Shown one piece after another: positions 1-9,660 of a DNA stretch of 64,000 nt (within the stretch, counting starts at the first letter, position 1; each line of letters opens with the position of its first letter). This DNA comes from an uncultured Microbulbifer sp. GTDB taxonomy: Bacteria; Pseudomonadota; Gammaproteobacteria; Pseudomonadales; Cellvibrionaceae. The position numbers and the translations under genes are program-made. The stretch is taken from the NCBI RefSeq assembly GCF_947504145.1, contig NZ_CANNGQ010000001.1:868001-932000 (forward strand), given 5' to 3'. The notes under the pieces were generated by a model that saw nothing but the letters and a program-made list of their open reading frames with translations, had not been told where the DNA came from and did not search any database.

Positions 1-910
1 CGTTGCGCAACAGATCCACGATCATCAGGTTTTCGGCGCGGTCCTTACGGCTCGCGGCCAGTGCGTTCGCCAGCTCGCTGTCCCGCGTCGCATCCTCGCT
101 GCGCGGTGCGGTGCCCTTGATCGGTTCTGTCTGCAGGAAGTTGCCATCGGCGAGAATAAACCGCTCTGGGGACAGGCTGAGAATGTCTCCCTGGGGCATG
201 GACAAAAAGGCAGAGAAAGGACCTGCGGCCACTTCACGCAGGGCCAGGTAGGCAGTGAGCGGTGTACCGCTGTACTGTGCCTGAAACCGCTGGGTGAAAT
301 TTGCCTGATAAATGTCGCCGGCGCGAATGTAGTCGAGAATTCGCTGGATCTGAACCTGGTACTCGTCGGCACCAAATTCGTGGCGGAACCCGCCTGACAG
401 TTTAAAGGCTTCCGTTTGCGGCGCACTTTCCCATTTCAGTGCGCGGAAGCGTGCGGTCAGATCGCGTTTCTGCACTTCGGTGCAGGCCGGATGGAAAACA
501 AGGTGCGCGGCCTGCAACTGGTGATCAATGATCAATGCCCAGGTATAGAGACCAAAGTGTCCGGCGGGCAGTGGTGTGTCCCGGGTATCGGCGGGGAGGA
601 AGTTGGCGGTTGCGCCGAGTTCGTACCCGGCATAACCAATCGCGCCGCCACAAAATGGCAGCTGCTGGTCTACTTCCTGGGGGGCCAGTTCACACAGTAG
701 GTCGTCCAGGGCTTCGAAGGGTGCCTGTTCCGCAGCTGTGAGCGCGAGGTTACAAACCGGGTCTGCGCTCAGGATGTCAAAGCGCCCGCCGCGGGCGACA
801 GGCTGGCCGGAATCCAGCCAGACCGGGCAGGGCAGGTCGGCCAGTGCAGCAAAGGCGGCACCGGCATTGCGGGAATAAGGCAGAGAAACTATTTGCAAAA
901 CATCAACCAA
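1..910 (-). CDS. pabB: aminodeoxychorismate synthase component I, 3' end cut by the window edge
   Basis: Joins chorismate and amide nitrogen from the PabA glutaminase to make 4-amino-4-deoxychorismate for folate. The frame reads about 300 codons leftward with typical chorismate-binding motifs: GDIYQANFTQRF near residue 210, SLSPERF near 255, EPIKGTAPR near 270, and ENLMIVDLLRN at the window edge. The last roughly 130 residues lie outside. No ATG exists in frame before an upstream TGA, so the start is uncertain: TTG at 910-908 or TTG at 898-896 are the candidates, and a GGAAG lies just upstream of both. PabB rather than anthranilate synthase TrpE is inferred from the short N-terminal region and the motif wording; TrpE remains a less likely alternative. 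Confidence 0.85.
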   Translation of the reverse strand, partial: MVDVLQIVSLPYSRNAGAAFAALADLPCPVWLDSGQPVARGGRFDILSADPVCNLALTAAEQAPFEALDDLLCELAPQEVDQQLPFCGGAIGYAGYELGATANFLPADTRDTPLPAGHFGLYTWALIIDHQLQAAHLVFHPACTEVQKRDLTARFRALKWESAPQTEAFKLSGGFRHEFGADEYQVQIQRILDYIRAGDIYQANFTQRFQAQYSGTPLTAYLALREVAAGPFSAFLSMPQGDILSLSPERFILADGNFLQTEPIKGTAPRSEDATRDSELANALAASRKDRAENLMIVDLLRN

Positions 911-916
911 ACTTCC

Positions 917-960
917 GTGCGGGATCTCCGCACTGGCTCCACTTCAGCCCACTTGGGCTG
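917..960. promoter_or_regulatory. two small stem-loops in the pabB leader
   Basis: GTGCGG/CCGCAC (917-933, 5-nt loop) and CAGCCCA/TGGGCTG (945-960, 2-nt loop) sit directly upstream of the pabB start and downstream of the ppsR stop. Neither is followed by a T-run, so they are not obvious terminators. Their role is unknown. Confidence 0.25.
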
Positions 961-1048
961 CTCGCAATCGACGGACCCGAGAGGTTTCCTGGCACCGCCA
1001 TCTCTTAGGCGGCGCTACTTTACTCCAAAACCGGTTGCTATAGAAAAT

Positions 1049-1939
1049 CTAGCTGATTCTGCGCTCGATTCCGGCCTGGGACATCAAACGGGTGGCGAGT
1101 TCCTCAACGGAAAGTTCAGTAGCGTCGAGAAAGGGGATCTGCGCGCGGCGCAGCATCTGTTCTACCTGGCGCACTTCAAATTCACATTGCTCCGGAGAAG
1201 CGTAGCGGCTGTTGGCACGCCGCTCCTGACGGATGCTCACCAGGCGGCGTGGGTCGATGGTGAGGCCGAACAGCTTGTGTTGGAAAGGCCGCAGTATCTT
1301 GGGCAGCGCGGTGGAATCCATATCCTCTTCGGTAATGGGGTAGTTAGCCGCGCGCAACCCGAACTGCAGCGCCAGATACAGGCAGGTGGGGGTTTTGCCT
1401 GAGCGGGACACGCCAACCAGAATGATGTCGGCGCTTTCGAATTCGCGTGTGCGCCGTCCGTCGTCGTTGTCCATGGCAAAATGTACGGCGTCAATGCGCG
1501 CGGTGTATCGCCGATTGTCGGCGATACCGTGAGAGATGCCCACAGTTCGCACCGGGTCGGTACCAAACAGGGTCGCCAGTGGTGCCAGATAACTTTCAAA
1601 CACATCCAGCATCAGTGCGGAGCTCTGGTGCAACTGCTTGCGGATCTGATCGGATACGATACTGGTGATGATGATTGGCTGCAGGCCAGATTCTTCGGCG
1701 GCGCGCTCAATGCGCTGCAGTACCTGATTCACCCGTGCATCCGAGTCCACGTAGGGCACGGTGACCTGTTCCACCGGCTGATCGCGAAACTGCGCCAACA
1801 GACTGTGGCCAATCCCCTCTACAGTGAGGCCCGTGCCATCGGAAATAAAAAACGCCGTGCGTTTTTTGACGCTGGATGGGCCGGGCGCATTGCTGTGTTG
1901 CTGGTCATTCATTGGCTTTACTCTTGTTTGCGACTGCAT
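1049..1939 (-). CDS. ppsR: PEP synthase regulatory protein (bifunctional kinase/pyrophosphorylase)
   Basis: DUF299 family. Family members inactivate PEP synthase by ADP-dependent phosphorylation of a threonine near the catalytic histidine and reactivate it with inorganic phosphate. Seen: the FISDGTGLTVEGIGHSLL opening at about residue 31, a P-loop GVSRSGKTPT at about residue 175, and YPITEED after it. Length (296) fits the family. Two starts are possible: ATG at 1939 (chosen) or ATG at 1912, which would remove nine residues. The gene diverges from ppsA across 200 bp, the usual arrangement for this regulator and its target. Confidence 0.93.
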   Translation of the reverse strand: MQSQTRVKPMNDQQHSNAPGPSSVKKRTAFFISDGTGLTVEGIGHSLLAQFRDQPVEQVTVPYVDSDARVNQVLQRIERAAEESGLQPIIITSIVSDQIRKQLHQSSALMLDVFESYLAPLATLFGTDPVRTVGISHGIADNRRYTARIDAVHFAMDNDDGRRTREFESADIILVGVSRSGKTPTCLYLALQFGLRAANYPITEEDMDSTALPKILRPFQHKLFGLTIDPRRLVSIRQERRANSRYASPEQCEFEVRQVEQMLRRAQIPFLDATELSVEELATRLMSQAGIERRIS

Positions 1940-2139
1940 GGTATCGCAAACCGCCTTGTTTCCGGAACGGTGGTCTCATACAACAGGTTAGTGGCAGCAA
2001 TGGCCCTTATTCGCAATTTGTAGTTTTGTAGAAAAATTACAACATAAATAGGCCATTTTTCCCGAATTTTGCGGGGTATTATTTACAAAACCCTTCCTTA
2101 TAATCTGCCGCCAGATAGGCAGTTGCAGAGGGCAATCCA
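1940..2139. promoter_or_regulatory. divergent ppsR/ppsA intergenic region with a ppsA -10 candidate
   Basis: A perfect TATAAT lies at 2099-2104, about 35 bases upstream of the ppsA TTG start, which gives a short leader. No good -35 hexamer is seen at standard spacing; TTTACA at 2083-2088 is too close. The region is AT-rich compared with its surroundings. Confidence 0.4.
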
Positions 2140-4503
2140 TTGACCACTTACACTCTCGAGTTCGCGAAGCTGGGTATGGCCGACGTCGACAAAGTCGGCG
2201 GCAAAAATGCGTCACTGGGGGAGATGATTTCTTCCCTGTCTGGCGCTGGTGTCAGTGTCCCAGGTGGTTTTGCCACCACCGCGGAAGCATTTCGCGAATT
2301 CCTTGCCGGTACGCAACTGGATACCCGCATCGCTGAGCGGCTGCAAGGGCTCGACGTCGAGGACGTGACGGCGCTGGCCGCGGCCGGAGAAGAGATTCGC
2401 CAGTGGCTGCTGGACACACCATTCCCGTCCGGCCTTGAAGCGGAGATCCGCAAGGGCTACGAAGCGCTGGGTGGTGGTGAGACTGCCGTGGCAGTGCGTT
2501 CATCGGCCACCGCCGAGGACCTGCCGGATGCGTCTTTCGCCGGTCAACAGGAAACGTTCCTGAATATCCGCGGAATCGACACGGTGCTGCAGGCGGTGAA
2601 AGAGGTGTTTGCTTCCCTCTACAACGACCGCGCCATTGCCTACCGGGTCCACACCGGATATGCCGATGTGGGTGTGGCCCTCTCTGCCGGTATCCAGCAC
2701 ATGGTACGCAGTGAAACCGGCGCCTCCGGGGTCATGTTCACCCTGGACACCGAGAGCGGCTTCCGCGACGTGGTTTTTGTTACCGCGGCCTATGGGCTTG
2801 GTGAAACCGTGGTGCAGGGTGCCGTAAATCCGGATGAATTTTATCTCTACAAGCCCGCACTGGAAGCCGGCCGCCCGGCAATTTTACGCCGCAACCGCGG
2901 CAGCAAAGCCATCAAAATGGTGTACGACCAGGGGGGCGAATGCGGCCGCTCCGTCAAAACGATCCAGGTACCCGAACAGGACCGCCTGCGTTTTGCCCTG
3001 AGCGACGAAGAGCTGACCGAGCTTGCCAATCAGGCGCGCAAGATCGAGGCGCACTACCAGCGTCCGATGGATATTGAATGGGCCAAAGACGGCGACACTG
3101 GCAAATTGTTTATCGTCCAGGCTCGCCCGGAAACCGTCCGCTCGCGCGACAGCGGAGCCAGTATCGAGCGCTACAAGCTGCAGGAGCGCAGTGATGTTCT
3201 GTGTGAGGGCCGTGCCATCGGTCAGCGCATCGGTGCCGGCAAGGTACGGGTGCTCGATAGCGTGGAAGATATGGCCAAGATGCAGGACGGCGAAGTTCTG
3301 GTCACCGATATGACCGACCCGGACTGGGAACCGGTATTGAAGAAGGCCAGCGCCATTGTGACTAACCGCGGCGGCCGCACTTGTCACGCGGCGATCATCG
3401 CGCGTGAGCTGGGTATTCCGGCGGTAGTCGGCTGTGGCGACGCCACTGAAAAGCTCACTACCGGTACTCCGGTTACGGTGACCTGTGCGGAAGGTGATAT
3501 GGGCTTCGTGATGTCGGGTGAATTGGACTTCGAGCGCTCGCTGACGGAAGTGCAGGATATGCCGGAGTTGCCCTTCAAGATCATGCTCAATGTCGGCAAT
3601 CCGGACCGTGCCTTCGCCTTCAGTAATCTGCCGAACCAGGGCGTTGGCCTGGCGCGGCTGGAATTTATTCTCAATCGAATGATTGGTATTCACCCGAAGG
3701 CGCTGTTGGAGCTCGACAGCCTGCCGATGGACTTGCAGAAGAATATTCGCAATCGCATCGGCGGTTACGCTTCACCGGAAGAATTCATTGTAGAGAAACT
3801 GGTGGAGGGGATTGCTACGCTGGCCGCCGCATTCGCGCCCAACCGCACTATCGTGCGCCTGTCAGATTTCAAATCCAATGAGTACGCGCATTTGGTGGGT
3901 GGCCAGATGTACGAGCCCAGTGAAGAAAACCCGATGCTCGGCTTCCGAGGCGCCGCGCGCTATCGCTCCAAGGACTTCCGCCAGTGTTTCGCGCTGGAAT
4001 GCAAAGCGTTGAAAAAAGTCCGCGATGAAATGGGGCTGACCAACGTAGAGATCATGGTGCCGTTTGTGCGCACACCGGATGAGGCGCGTCAGGTGGTCGA
4101 GTTGCTTGAGCAAAACGGCCTCAAACGCGGGGAGAATGGTCTCAAGATCATCATGATGTGTGAGCTGCCGTCTAACGCACTGCTGGCGGAGGATTTCCTG
4201 CAGTATTTCGATGGCTTCTCGATCGGCTCCAACGATCTGACCCAGCTAACCCTGGGGCTGGATCGGGATTCCGGCCTGGTGGCAGAGCTGTTTGATGAGC
4301 GAGATCCGGCGGTGAAAATGCTGCTGTCCCGCGCCATCCAGGCCTGTAAAAAAGCCGGCAAATACGTGGGTATCTGTGGCCAAGGACCGTCCGATCATAA
4401 GGACTTTGCCCAGTGGCTGATGGAAGAGGGGATCGACAGTGTTTCCCTGAACCCCGACACCGCAGTGGATACCTGGTTGTATCTGGCTAACCAGAAGGTG
4501 TGA
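2140..4503 (+). CDS. ppsA: phosphoenolpyruvate synthase
   Basis: Converts pyruvate and ATP to PEP, AMP and phosphate; this is the first committed step of gluconeogenesis from C3 and, with the glyoxylate genes nearby, from C2 compounds. 787 residues, normal for the family. Domains: N-terminal ATP-grasp ([12 protein letters not shown] near residue 20, [20 protein letters not shown] near 120), the swivelling phosphohistidine domain ([19 protein letters not shown] near 415, with the catalytic His in TCHA), and the C-terminal PEP/pyruvate barrel (MCELPSNA near 675, [17 protein letters not shown] near 698). No ATG is available at the conserved N-terminus; the start is TTG at 2140, preceded by AGAGGG. 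A terminator follows at 4583. Confidence 0.97.
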   Translation: MTTYTLEFAKLGMADVDKVGGKNASLGEMISSLSGAGVSVPGGFATTAEAFREFLAGTQLDTRIAERLQGLDVEDVTALAAAGEEIRQWLLDTPFPSGLEAEIRKGYEALGGGETAVAVRSSATAEDLPDASFAGQQETFLNIRGIDTVLQAVKEVFASLYNDRAIAYRVHTGYADVGVALSAGIQHMVRSETGASGVMFTLDTESGFRDVVFVTAAYGLGETVVQGAVNPDEFYLYKPALEAGRPAILRRNRGSKAIKMVYDQGGECGRSVKTIQVPEQDRLRFALSDEELTELANQARKIEAHYQRPMDIEWAKDGDTGKLFIVQARPETVRSRDSGASIERYKLQERSDVLCEGRAIGQRIGAGKVRVLDSVEDMAKMQDGEVLVTDMTDPDWEPVLKKASAIVTNRGGRTCHAAIIARELGIPAVVGCGDATEKLTTGTPVTVTCAEGDMGFVMSGELDFERSLTEVQDMPELPFKIMLNVGNPDRAFAFSNLPNQGVGLARLEFILNRMIGIHPKALLELDSLPMDLQKNIRNRIGGYASPEEFIVEKLVEGIATLAAAFAPNRTIVRLSDFKSNEYAHLVGGQMYEPSEENPMLGFRGAARYRSKDFRQCFALECKALKKVRDEMGLTNVEIMVPFVRTPDEARQVVELLEQNGLKRGENGLKIIMMCELPSNALLAEDFLQYFDGFSIGSNDLTQLTLGLDRDSGLVAELFDERDPAVKMLLSRAIQACKKAGKYVGICGQGPSDHKDFAQWLMEEGIDSVSLNPDTAVDTWLYLANQKV

Positions 4504-4582
4504 CAAGCCGCACCTGAAGCCTGCCGGGTGACGCCGGTTCACGAGTCCCAGACTATTTTTGTCCTGCTGCGGCTTGACTCCG

Positions 4583-4614
4583 AAAAAAGCGACCATTTTG
4601 GTCGCTTTTTTTGT
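4583..4614 (+). terminator. rho-independent terminator after ppsA
   Basis: AAAAAAGCGACCA and TGGTCGCTTTTTT form a strong stem with a 2-3 nt loop, ending in a run of T. It lies 80 bases after the ppsA stop. Confidence 0.9.
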
Positions 4615-4941
4615 GTCTGTAGCAGAAACAACATTCTATCAACCGCGCAAACAACGCGATGCTGTTACTGGCGGCTTGGTGGCCACACTCTTGTGACCAC
4701 TTTGGCCCCACGTTAAGGCGATTGCCAATTTCCATAACGGTGGGGTTTCGGCAGCTAAATCAATCTAAGCGCCCGGTGCCCCGGCAATAGAATCGAACAA
4801 GCTCCCCGTATTTGGATCGGTTGCGGGGACGCTTCCGAAAACGTTTCGGAAAGCCGTGTTCTCAAAAGCTTCCCTATGAGTTTCTGAAAATGCGGTTTCA
4901 ACAAAACGGATCTTCGATTGAAGCCTGATTGAGGTGCCGCC
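4615..4941. promoter_or_regulatory. 327-bp gap upstream of the L,D-transpeptidase with a perfect inverted repeat
   Basis: No convincing gene is seen. The one clear structure is TTCCGAAA-ACG-TTTCGGAA at 4833-4851, a perfect 8-bp inverted repeat with an ACG spacer, about 90 bases before the ATG at 4942. The GAAAACGTTTC core with a central CG resembles operators bound by LacI/PurR-type regulators. This is inference only. Confidence 0.4.
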
Positions 4942-5649
4942 ATGCAAAGACGTCTGCCATCTACGCACGAACTTCCTACTGCCCATTCTTTCTGTGACAA
5001 CAGCCAGCGATGGCGGGCAGCTTGTACGTTGATCACAACATCGCACGCTTGCGAAGCCAATGTATATGCTGCAACGGAAAACCCTCGCCATTGGACCAGA
5101 AACCTGATGGCGGTATGGATGCTGCTGGTGGGCACCCTGGTCGGCAGCCTGTGGCCATCCCTTGCCGATGCGCATTCCGGTGGTAACTGGTTTGATGACC
5201 AGGCCGCGATGAGTTCCTCCGGTTCGCCCTCTATTCGCATCGACCTGTCAGAGCAGAAAGCCTATTTTTACAAGGGTGGGCGCCTTGTAGGCGTGTCTCT
5301 GGTTTCCTCGGGTAAACAGGGATTTCGCACCAGCCCGGGCAAATTCCGCGTGCTGGCAAAACGTCCAAATCACCGCTCCAGTATTTACGGCAGCTTTGTA
5401 GACCGGAATACAGGCCGCGTGGTGAAGGCCGATGTCGATACGCGTAAACACCGTCGCCCGGCAGGTACCTATTATCGCGGCGCAAAAATGAATCACTATA
5501 TCCGTTTTAACGGTGGTGTTGGCCTGCATGCGTCCGGTCATGTTCCACGCTACCCGGCGTCTCACGGTTGTGTGCGTATGCCGCCGCATATGGCCCGTAA
5601 GTTTTTCCAGTATTCTCGTGTAGGAATGCCGGTGACAGTTACCCATTGA
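4942..5649 (+). CDS. L,D-transpeptidase (YkuD domain), exported
   Basis: YkuD-fold enzymes make 3-3 peptidoglycan cross-links or attach proteins to peptidoglycan in the periplasm, using a Cys nucleophile. The catalytic motif is at the C-terminus: GLHASGHVPRYPASHGCVRMP, about residues 197-217, with His and Cys of SHGCVR. The fold begins at SIRIDLSEQKAYFYKGG, about residue 93. A hydrophobic segment (MAVWMLLVGTLVGSLW, residues 56-71) ending near LADA looks like a signal peptide. The ATG at 4942 has a GAGGTG ribosome site, giving a 55-residue leader before the hydrophobic stretch; ATG at 5107 would start the protein at a clean signal peptide but lacks a clear ribosome site. The true start is therefore open. 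Confidence 0.85.
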   Translation: MQRRLPSTHELPTAHSFCDNSQRWRAACTLITTSHACEANVYAATENPRHWTRNLMAVWMLLVGTLVGSLWPSLADAHSGGNWFDDQAAMSSSGSPSIRIDLSEQKAYFYKGGRLVGVSLVSSGKQGFRTSPGKFRVLAKRPNHRSSIYGSFVDRNTGRVVKADVDTRKHRRPAGTYYRGAKMNHYIRFNGGVGLHASGHVPRYPASHGCVRMPPHMARKFFQYSRVGMPVTVTH

Positions 5650-5699
5650 TTGAGTTTGGCAAGCCCGCTTGTCCGCAGTTTGCATAGGGGCAAGCCATT

Positions 5700-5739
5700 T
5701 ACCGGGTACTATCCATATGGGTAATACCCGGTATTTTTA
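5700..5739 (+). terminator. terminator after the L,D-transpeptidase gene
   Basis: TACCGGGTA (5700-5708) pairs with TACCCGGTA (5725-5733) across a 16-nt loop and is followed by TTTTTA. Confidence 0.75.
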
Positions 5740-5838
5740 TGGGGCGGCTGTAGTCAGAAAATTAGCCAGCTAAGATTCTTTCCTGCCAGAATATTAGTTC
5801 TTTCAGAATATTTACTTTCAGCCGAAGCAGGAGAAGCC

Positions 5839-6327
5839 ATGAACGTGAAAAACGTTTGTACCCCCGATTTATGTGACGATTACCCCGAGCTGGTGCAGGT
5901 TGTTGAGCCCATGTTCGTGAACTACGGTGGACGCGAGCAGTTCGGTGGAGAAATTGTCACCATCAAATGTTTTGAAGACAATTCACTGGTGCGTGAACTT
6001 GTGGCGGAACCTGGCGCCGGGAAGGTACTGGTGGTGGATGCCGGTGGTTCCATGCGCAGAGCCTGCCTGGGGGATATGTTGGCGGAAAAAGCGGTGGAGA
6101 ACGGGTGGCAGGGGATCCTCATGTACGGGTGCATTCGCGATGTGGATGTGATTTCTGGACTAGAGTTAGGAGTACAGGCGCTGGGAAGCCATCCCATGAA
6201 AACCGACAAAAAGGGCATTGGGGAACGCAATATTGCGGTGACTTTCGGCGGCGTCACCTTTAAACCTGGAGAGTATTTGTACGCCGATAATAACGGTGTG
6301 ATAGTTTCTCCCCGATCGCTTATGTAA
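5839..6327 (+). CDS. rraA: RraA-like regulator of RNase E activity
   Basis: RraA binds RNase E and the degradosome and slows mRNA decay. The 162-residue length is almost exactly that of E. coli RraA (161). Seen: [15 protein letters not shown] at the N-terminus, [17 protein letters not shown] near residue 36, [21 protein letters not shown] near 65, and GCIRDVDVI near 97. Paralogues in this fold include aldolases and a former menaquinone methyltransferase annotation, but the wording here matches RraA. Start ATG with AGGAGAAG six bases upstream. It is followed after one base by an EamA transporter gene, so the two are probably cotranscribed. Confidence 0.92.
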   Translation: MNVKNVCTPDLCDDYPELVQVVEPMFVNYGGREQFGGEIVTIKCFEDNSLVRELVAEPGAGKVLVVDAGGSMRRACLGDMLAEKAVENGWQGILMYGCIRDVDVISGLELGVQALGSHPMKTDKKGIGERNIAVTFGGVTFKPGEYLYADNNGVIVSPRSLM

Positions 6328-6328
6328 A

Positions 6329-7171
6329 TTGGAAATAACGGAATCTGTTCTCTTCGCGCTGGTCCTGCTATCTGCGCTTGCGCACGCCGTATGGAATGCG
6401 GTGGTCAAACACAGTAATGAAGGTTTCCTGCAGCTGGCGATGATCCGCAGCGTTGGCCTGCTGGTGGGTGCGGCACTTGCCACACAGATTCCGCTGCCCG
6501 GCCATGGGGCGCTGCCTTACCTGGCCGGTGGCGCTTTCTTCCAATACCTCTACTTCTTCCTGCTCTCACGCTCATACAAAGCGCTGGACTATGGCACGGC
6601 CTATCCCCTTGCCCGTGGGGTTACGCCACTGATGGTAGCGACCGCAGCACTTCTGTTTCTGGATGAAACCCTCGCACCGCTGCAGATCACGGGGATACTG
6701 CTGGTTACCTGCGGGATTTTTGCACTGATCATGAAGGAGCTGCGTGTGAGCGGGTGGGGGATTCTCTACTCCCTGGGCACAGGAATTGCGATTACCGGGT
6801 ACACAATCATCGGCGCCGCCGGCGTGCGCAGCGTGGCCAACCCGCTTAGCTATGTGGCATGGCTTGAAATTCTGTCTGGTGGCGGGGTTATACTCGCGGT
6901 ACTCCTGACCCGGCCGCTAAAAGGTATCGCGTTTGCGCGCGCAAATTTCTTCCGCAGTTCACTTTCCGGAGTGCTGGCTACGGGTGGCTTCGGCATTGCC
7001 CTGTGGGCCACGTCCATGATGCCGGTAGCAGCGGTTGCCGCGACGCGAGAGGTGAGTATCCTGTTTGCCTCAGTCATTTCCGTTGTTCTACTCAACGAGC
7101 GTTTTTCGTCCCGGCGGGTCATTGCCGCATTGATAATTTTCTGCGGCGTTGGCACTCTGGCATTCGCTTGA
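6329..7171 (+). CDS. EamA/DMT-family inner-membrane transporter
   Basis: 280 residues, strongly hydrophobic, with the two-repeat EamA layout of about ten helices. Features include AHAVWNAVVKHS in the first repeat and SVVLLNERFSSRRVIAALIIFCGV in the second; LNE plus a last helix is typical. The substrate cannot be told from sequence. The only upstream start in frame is TTG at 6329, one base after the rraA stop, because an in-frame TAG lies just before. Tight spacing suggests translational coupling to rraA. Confidence 0.82.
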   Translation: MEITESVLFALVLLSALAHAVWNAVVKHSNEGFLQLAMIRSVGLLVGAALATQIPLPGHGALPYLAGGAFFQYLYFFLLSRSYKALDYGTAYPLARGVTPLMVATAALLFLDETLAPLQITGILLVTCGIFALIMKELRVSGWGILYSLGTGIAITGYTIIGAAGVRSVANPLSYVAWLEILSGGGVILAVLLTRPLKGIAFARANFFRSSLSGVLATGGFGIALWATSMMPVAAVAATREVSILFASVISVVLLNERFSSRRVIAALIIFCGVGTLAFA

Positions 7172-7323
7172 GTACAAAAGCCCGTTTCCATTGTCCATAG
7201 ATTGCCTATAGTTGCTGGCAAACTTCTCTTTTTAGTTGTCAGTTTCTGTGCCGCACTTTTTTTGAGCGTCGGCGCGAATTGCAGCCAATATCGAACAACC
7301 CGGATATCAAACAAGGATAAGTA

Positions 7324-9576
7324 ATGAGTAGCTTGCGCCAGAAGTGGATCACCGCGCCGCTGTTGAAATGGATCAAGAAGGTCCTCCCACCGATTTCGGA
7401 TACTGAACGGGCCGCCATGGAGGCCGGCGAGGTCTGGTGGGACGCGCAACTACTCTCCGGTAAGCCGGATTGGGATCAGTTGCTGAGTATGGGTGCGCCA
7501 GAGCTCACTGAGGCCGAGCAGGCATTTATTGACGGCCCTGTTGAAGAACTTTGTCAGATGGTCGATGACTGGAAGATCTCCTACGAAGATCACGATGTAT
7601 CGCCGGAGATCTGGGAGTTTCTCAAGAAAAACCGCTTCTTCGGCATCATTATTCCGGAAGAGTTTGGCGGCCTCGGCTTTTCTCCCACGGCCCACGCGCA
7701 GATCGTCACCAAGATTTCCACCCGCAGTACCAGTGTCGGCGTTACCGTGATGGTGCCGAACTCCCTCGGCCCGGGTGAGTTGTTGATGGCCCACGGTACG
7801 GATGATCAGAAAAACCACTACCTGCCAAGGCTGGCCGACGGGCGCGACATACCTTGTTTTGGTCTCACCAGCCCCGAGGCTGGCTCTGATGCCGCGGCAA
7901 TGGTGGATAACGGCATTGTCTGTTACCAGGACTACAAGGGCGAGAAGACGCTTGGCATGCGGGTCAACTGGCACAAGCGCTATATCACTCTGGGACCGGT
8001 GGCTACGGTGCTCGGTCTCGCGTTCAAACTGTACGACCCGGAGCATATCCTCGGCGAAGAGGAAGAGCTGGGTATCACCGTGGCGCTGGTGCCGACGGAC
8101 ACGCCCGGGGTCACCATCGGCCAACGCCACCTGCCGGCCATGCAGGCCTTTATGAATGGTCCCAATTGGGGGGAGGACGTATTCATCCCCATGGACTGGA
8201 TCATCGGTGGCCAGGAAAATATTGGCCACGGTTGGCACATGTTGATGAGTGCCCTTGCGGCCGGTCGCGGTATTTCTCTACCGTCGTTGTCTACCGGCGG
8301 CGCAAAACTGGCCGCGCGTACCACCGGTGCCTATGCGCATATCCGCGAACAGTTCGGCATCCCCATTGGCAAGTTCGAAGGCGTACAGCGCCGGCTGGCT
8401 GAAATTGCCGCCATTGCCTATGTGCTGGACAGCGCGCACAAGGCCACCACCCGCGCCCTGGACCAGGGGCGCAAACCGGCGGTGGTCTCCGCGATCATGA
8501 AAGCGCACGCCACCAACGGCCTGCGCCAGTCGATCAACGATGCCATGGATATTCATGCGGGCAAGGCGATTATGGATGGCCCGCTCAACTATCTGGGCAA
8601 TGTGTATCGCGCTGTGCCGGTGGCGATCACCGTGGAAGGCGCGAACATCCTGACCCGCAGCCTGATGATCTTTGGGCAGGGCGCCATCCGCTGTCATCCA
8701 TACCTGCTGCAGGAAATGGAGGCGGCCACCAATCCTGATGAGAAGGCAGGGGTTGAAGAACTCGACGCGCTGTTGCCGAAGCACTTCCTGTTCCAGATCA
8801 AGACATTCTGCCGTGCAGTATTCCACGGCTGGACCGGAGGCCTCTTTGCCAGTAGCCCGCGCGGTGTGGGCGACGCGGCGAAATACTACCGTCAGATGAA
8901 CCGATACTCGGCGGTGCTGACTCTGGTAACGGAAATTTCCCTGATGTCTCTGGGGGGAGAGTTGAAGCGCAAAGAAATGATCTCTGCACGCCTTGGCGAT
9001 GTATTGAGTGAGCTCTTTCTGATGAGTGCAACGCTCAAACGTTTCAAGGACGACGGCAGCCCGGAATCCGACCGCCCCCTGCTGGAGTTCGCCATGCGCT
9101 CGGGCTTTCATAATGTCGAAGTAAGCCTGATTGAAGTGTTCCACAATTTCCCAATGCGGATCGTCGGCCAGTTGATGCATTTCCTGACCATGCCTTGGGG
9201 CCACAGTATTCGCGCGGCTTCAGACCGCCAGGCTCGCGCCTGCGCCGACCTGATCATGTTGCCGTCTGAAACTCGGGATCGACTGACGCATGGGGTATTT
9301 CTGGGGAACAGCGGCGACGGTATTGATATCGTCGAGCAGGCCTTCCTGAGTGCCCACGAGACTGGAGCCATCCGTGACAAAATGAAAAAAGGTGGCGTGC
9401 GGGAACTCAACGACAAGGCCATCGACGCGGCGCTGGAGAAAGGCCTGATTTCGGAGGACGAGGCCGGGCAGGTGCGGAAGACGTCGGAAGCCGTCAACAA
9501 GGCGATACAGGTGGATCACTATGACTCCCTGTCCAATGCGTCGCCAGAGCGGGGGTCTGAAGATACGCTTCAGTAA
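7324..9576 (+). CDS. fadE: acyl-CoA dehydrogenase, FadE type
   Basis: FAD-dependent first step of fatty-acid beta-oxidation. 750 residues, slightly shorter than E. coli FadE (814) because the N-terminal membrane segments are missing. Seen: IIPEEFGGLGFSPTAHA near residue 115, the acyl-CoA dehydrogenase middle-domain signature FGLTSPEAGSDAA near 178, a helical domain with GRGISLPSLSTGGAKLA near 315, EGANILTRSLMIFGQGAIRCHPY near 438, and the FadE-specific C-terminal DUF1974 region from about 460. AAGGA lies seven bases before the ATG. It is followed on the same strand, 84 bases on, by an acetyl-CoA hydrolase/transferase gene. Confidence 0.95.
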   Translation: MSSLRQKWITAPLLKWIKKVLPPISDTERAAMEAGEVWWDAQLLSGKPDWDQLLSMGAPELTEAEQAFIDGPVEELCQMVDDWKISYEDHDVSPEIWEFLKKNRFFGIIIPEEFGGLGFSPTAHAQIVTKISTRSTSVGVTVMVPNSLGPGELLMAHGTDDQKNHYLPRLADGRDIPCFGLTSPEAGSDAAAMVDNGIVCYQDYKGEKTLGMRVNWHKRYITLGPVATVLGLAFKLYDPEHILGEEEELGITVALVPTDTPGVTIGQRHLPAMQAFMNGPNWGEDVFIPMDWIIGGQENIGHGWHMLMSALAAGRGISLPSLSTGGAKLAARTTGAYAHIREQFGIPIGKFEGVQRRLAEIAAIAYVLDSAHKATTRALDQGRKPAVVSAIMKAHATNGLRQSINDAMDIHAGKAIMDGPLNYLGNVYRAVPVAITVEGANILTRSLMIFGQGAIRCHPYLLQEMEAATNPDEKAGVEELDALLPKHFLFQIKTFCRAVFHGWTGGLFASSPRGVGDAAKYYRQMNRYSAVLTLVTEISLMSLGGELKRKEMISARLGDVLSELFLMSATLKRFKDDGSPESDRPLLEFAMRSGFHNVEVSLIEVFHNFPMRIVGQLMHFLTMPWGHSIRAASDRQARACADLIMLPSETRDRLTHGVFLGNSGDGIDIVEQAFLSAHETGAIRDKMKKGGVRELNDKAIDAALEKGLISEDEAGQVRKTSEAVNKAIQVDHYDSLSNASPERGSEDTLQ

Positions 9577-9660
9577 CCGGAAAACGGCGAATTTAGTGGT
9601 ACCTTTGCAGAGCACTAGCGGAAAGCCGCGTAACAGTTGAGCAGGCGGAGTAGGGCGCAA

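Noticed and set aside
893..1402. Plus-strand frame of 169 codons at the end of ppsR
   Set aside because: Mostly antisense to ppsR; the part outside has no ribosome site or homology that I recognise.
8278..9204. Antisense frame of 308 codons inside fadE
   Set aside because: Shadow of fadE; composition is that of a reverse-frame translation rich in His, Gln and Arg.
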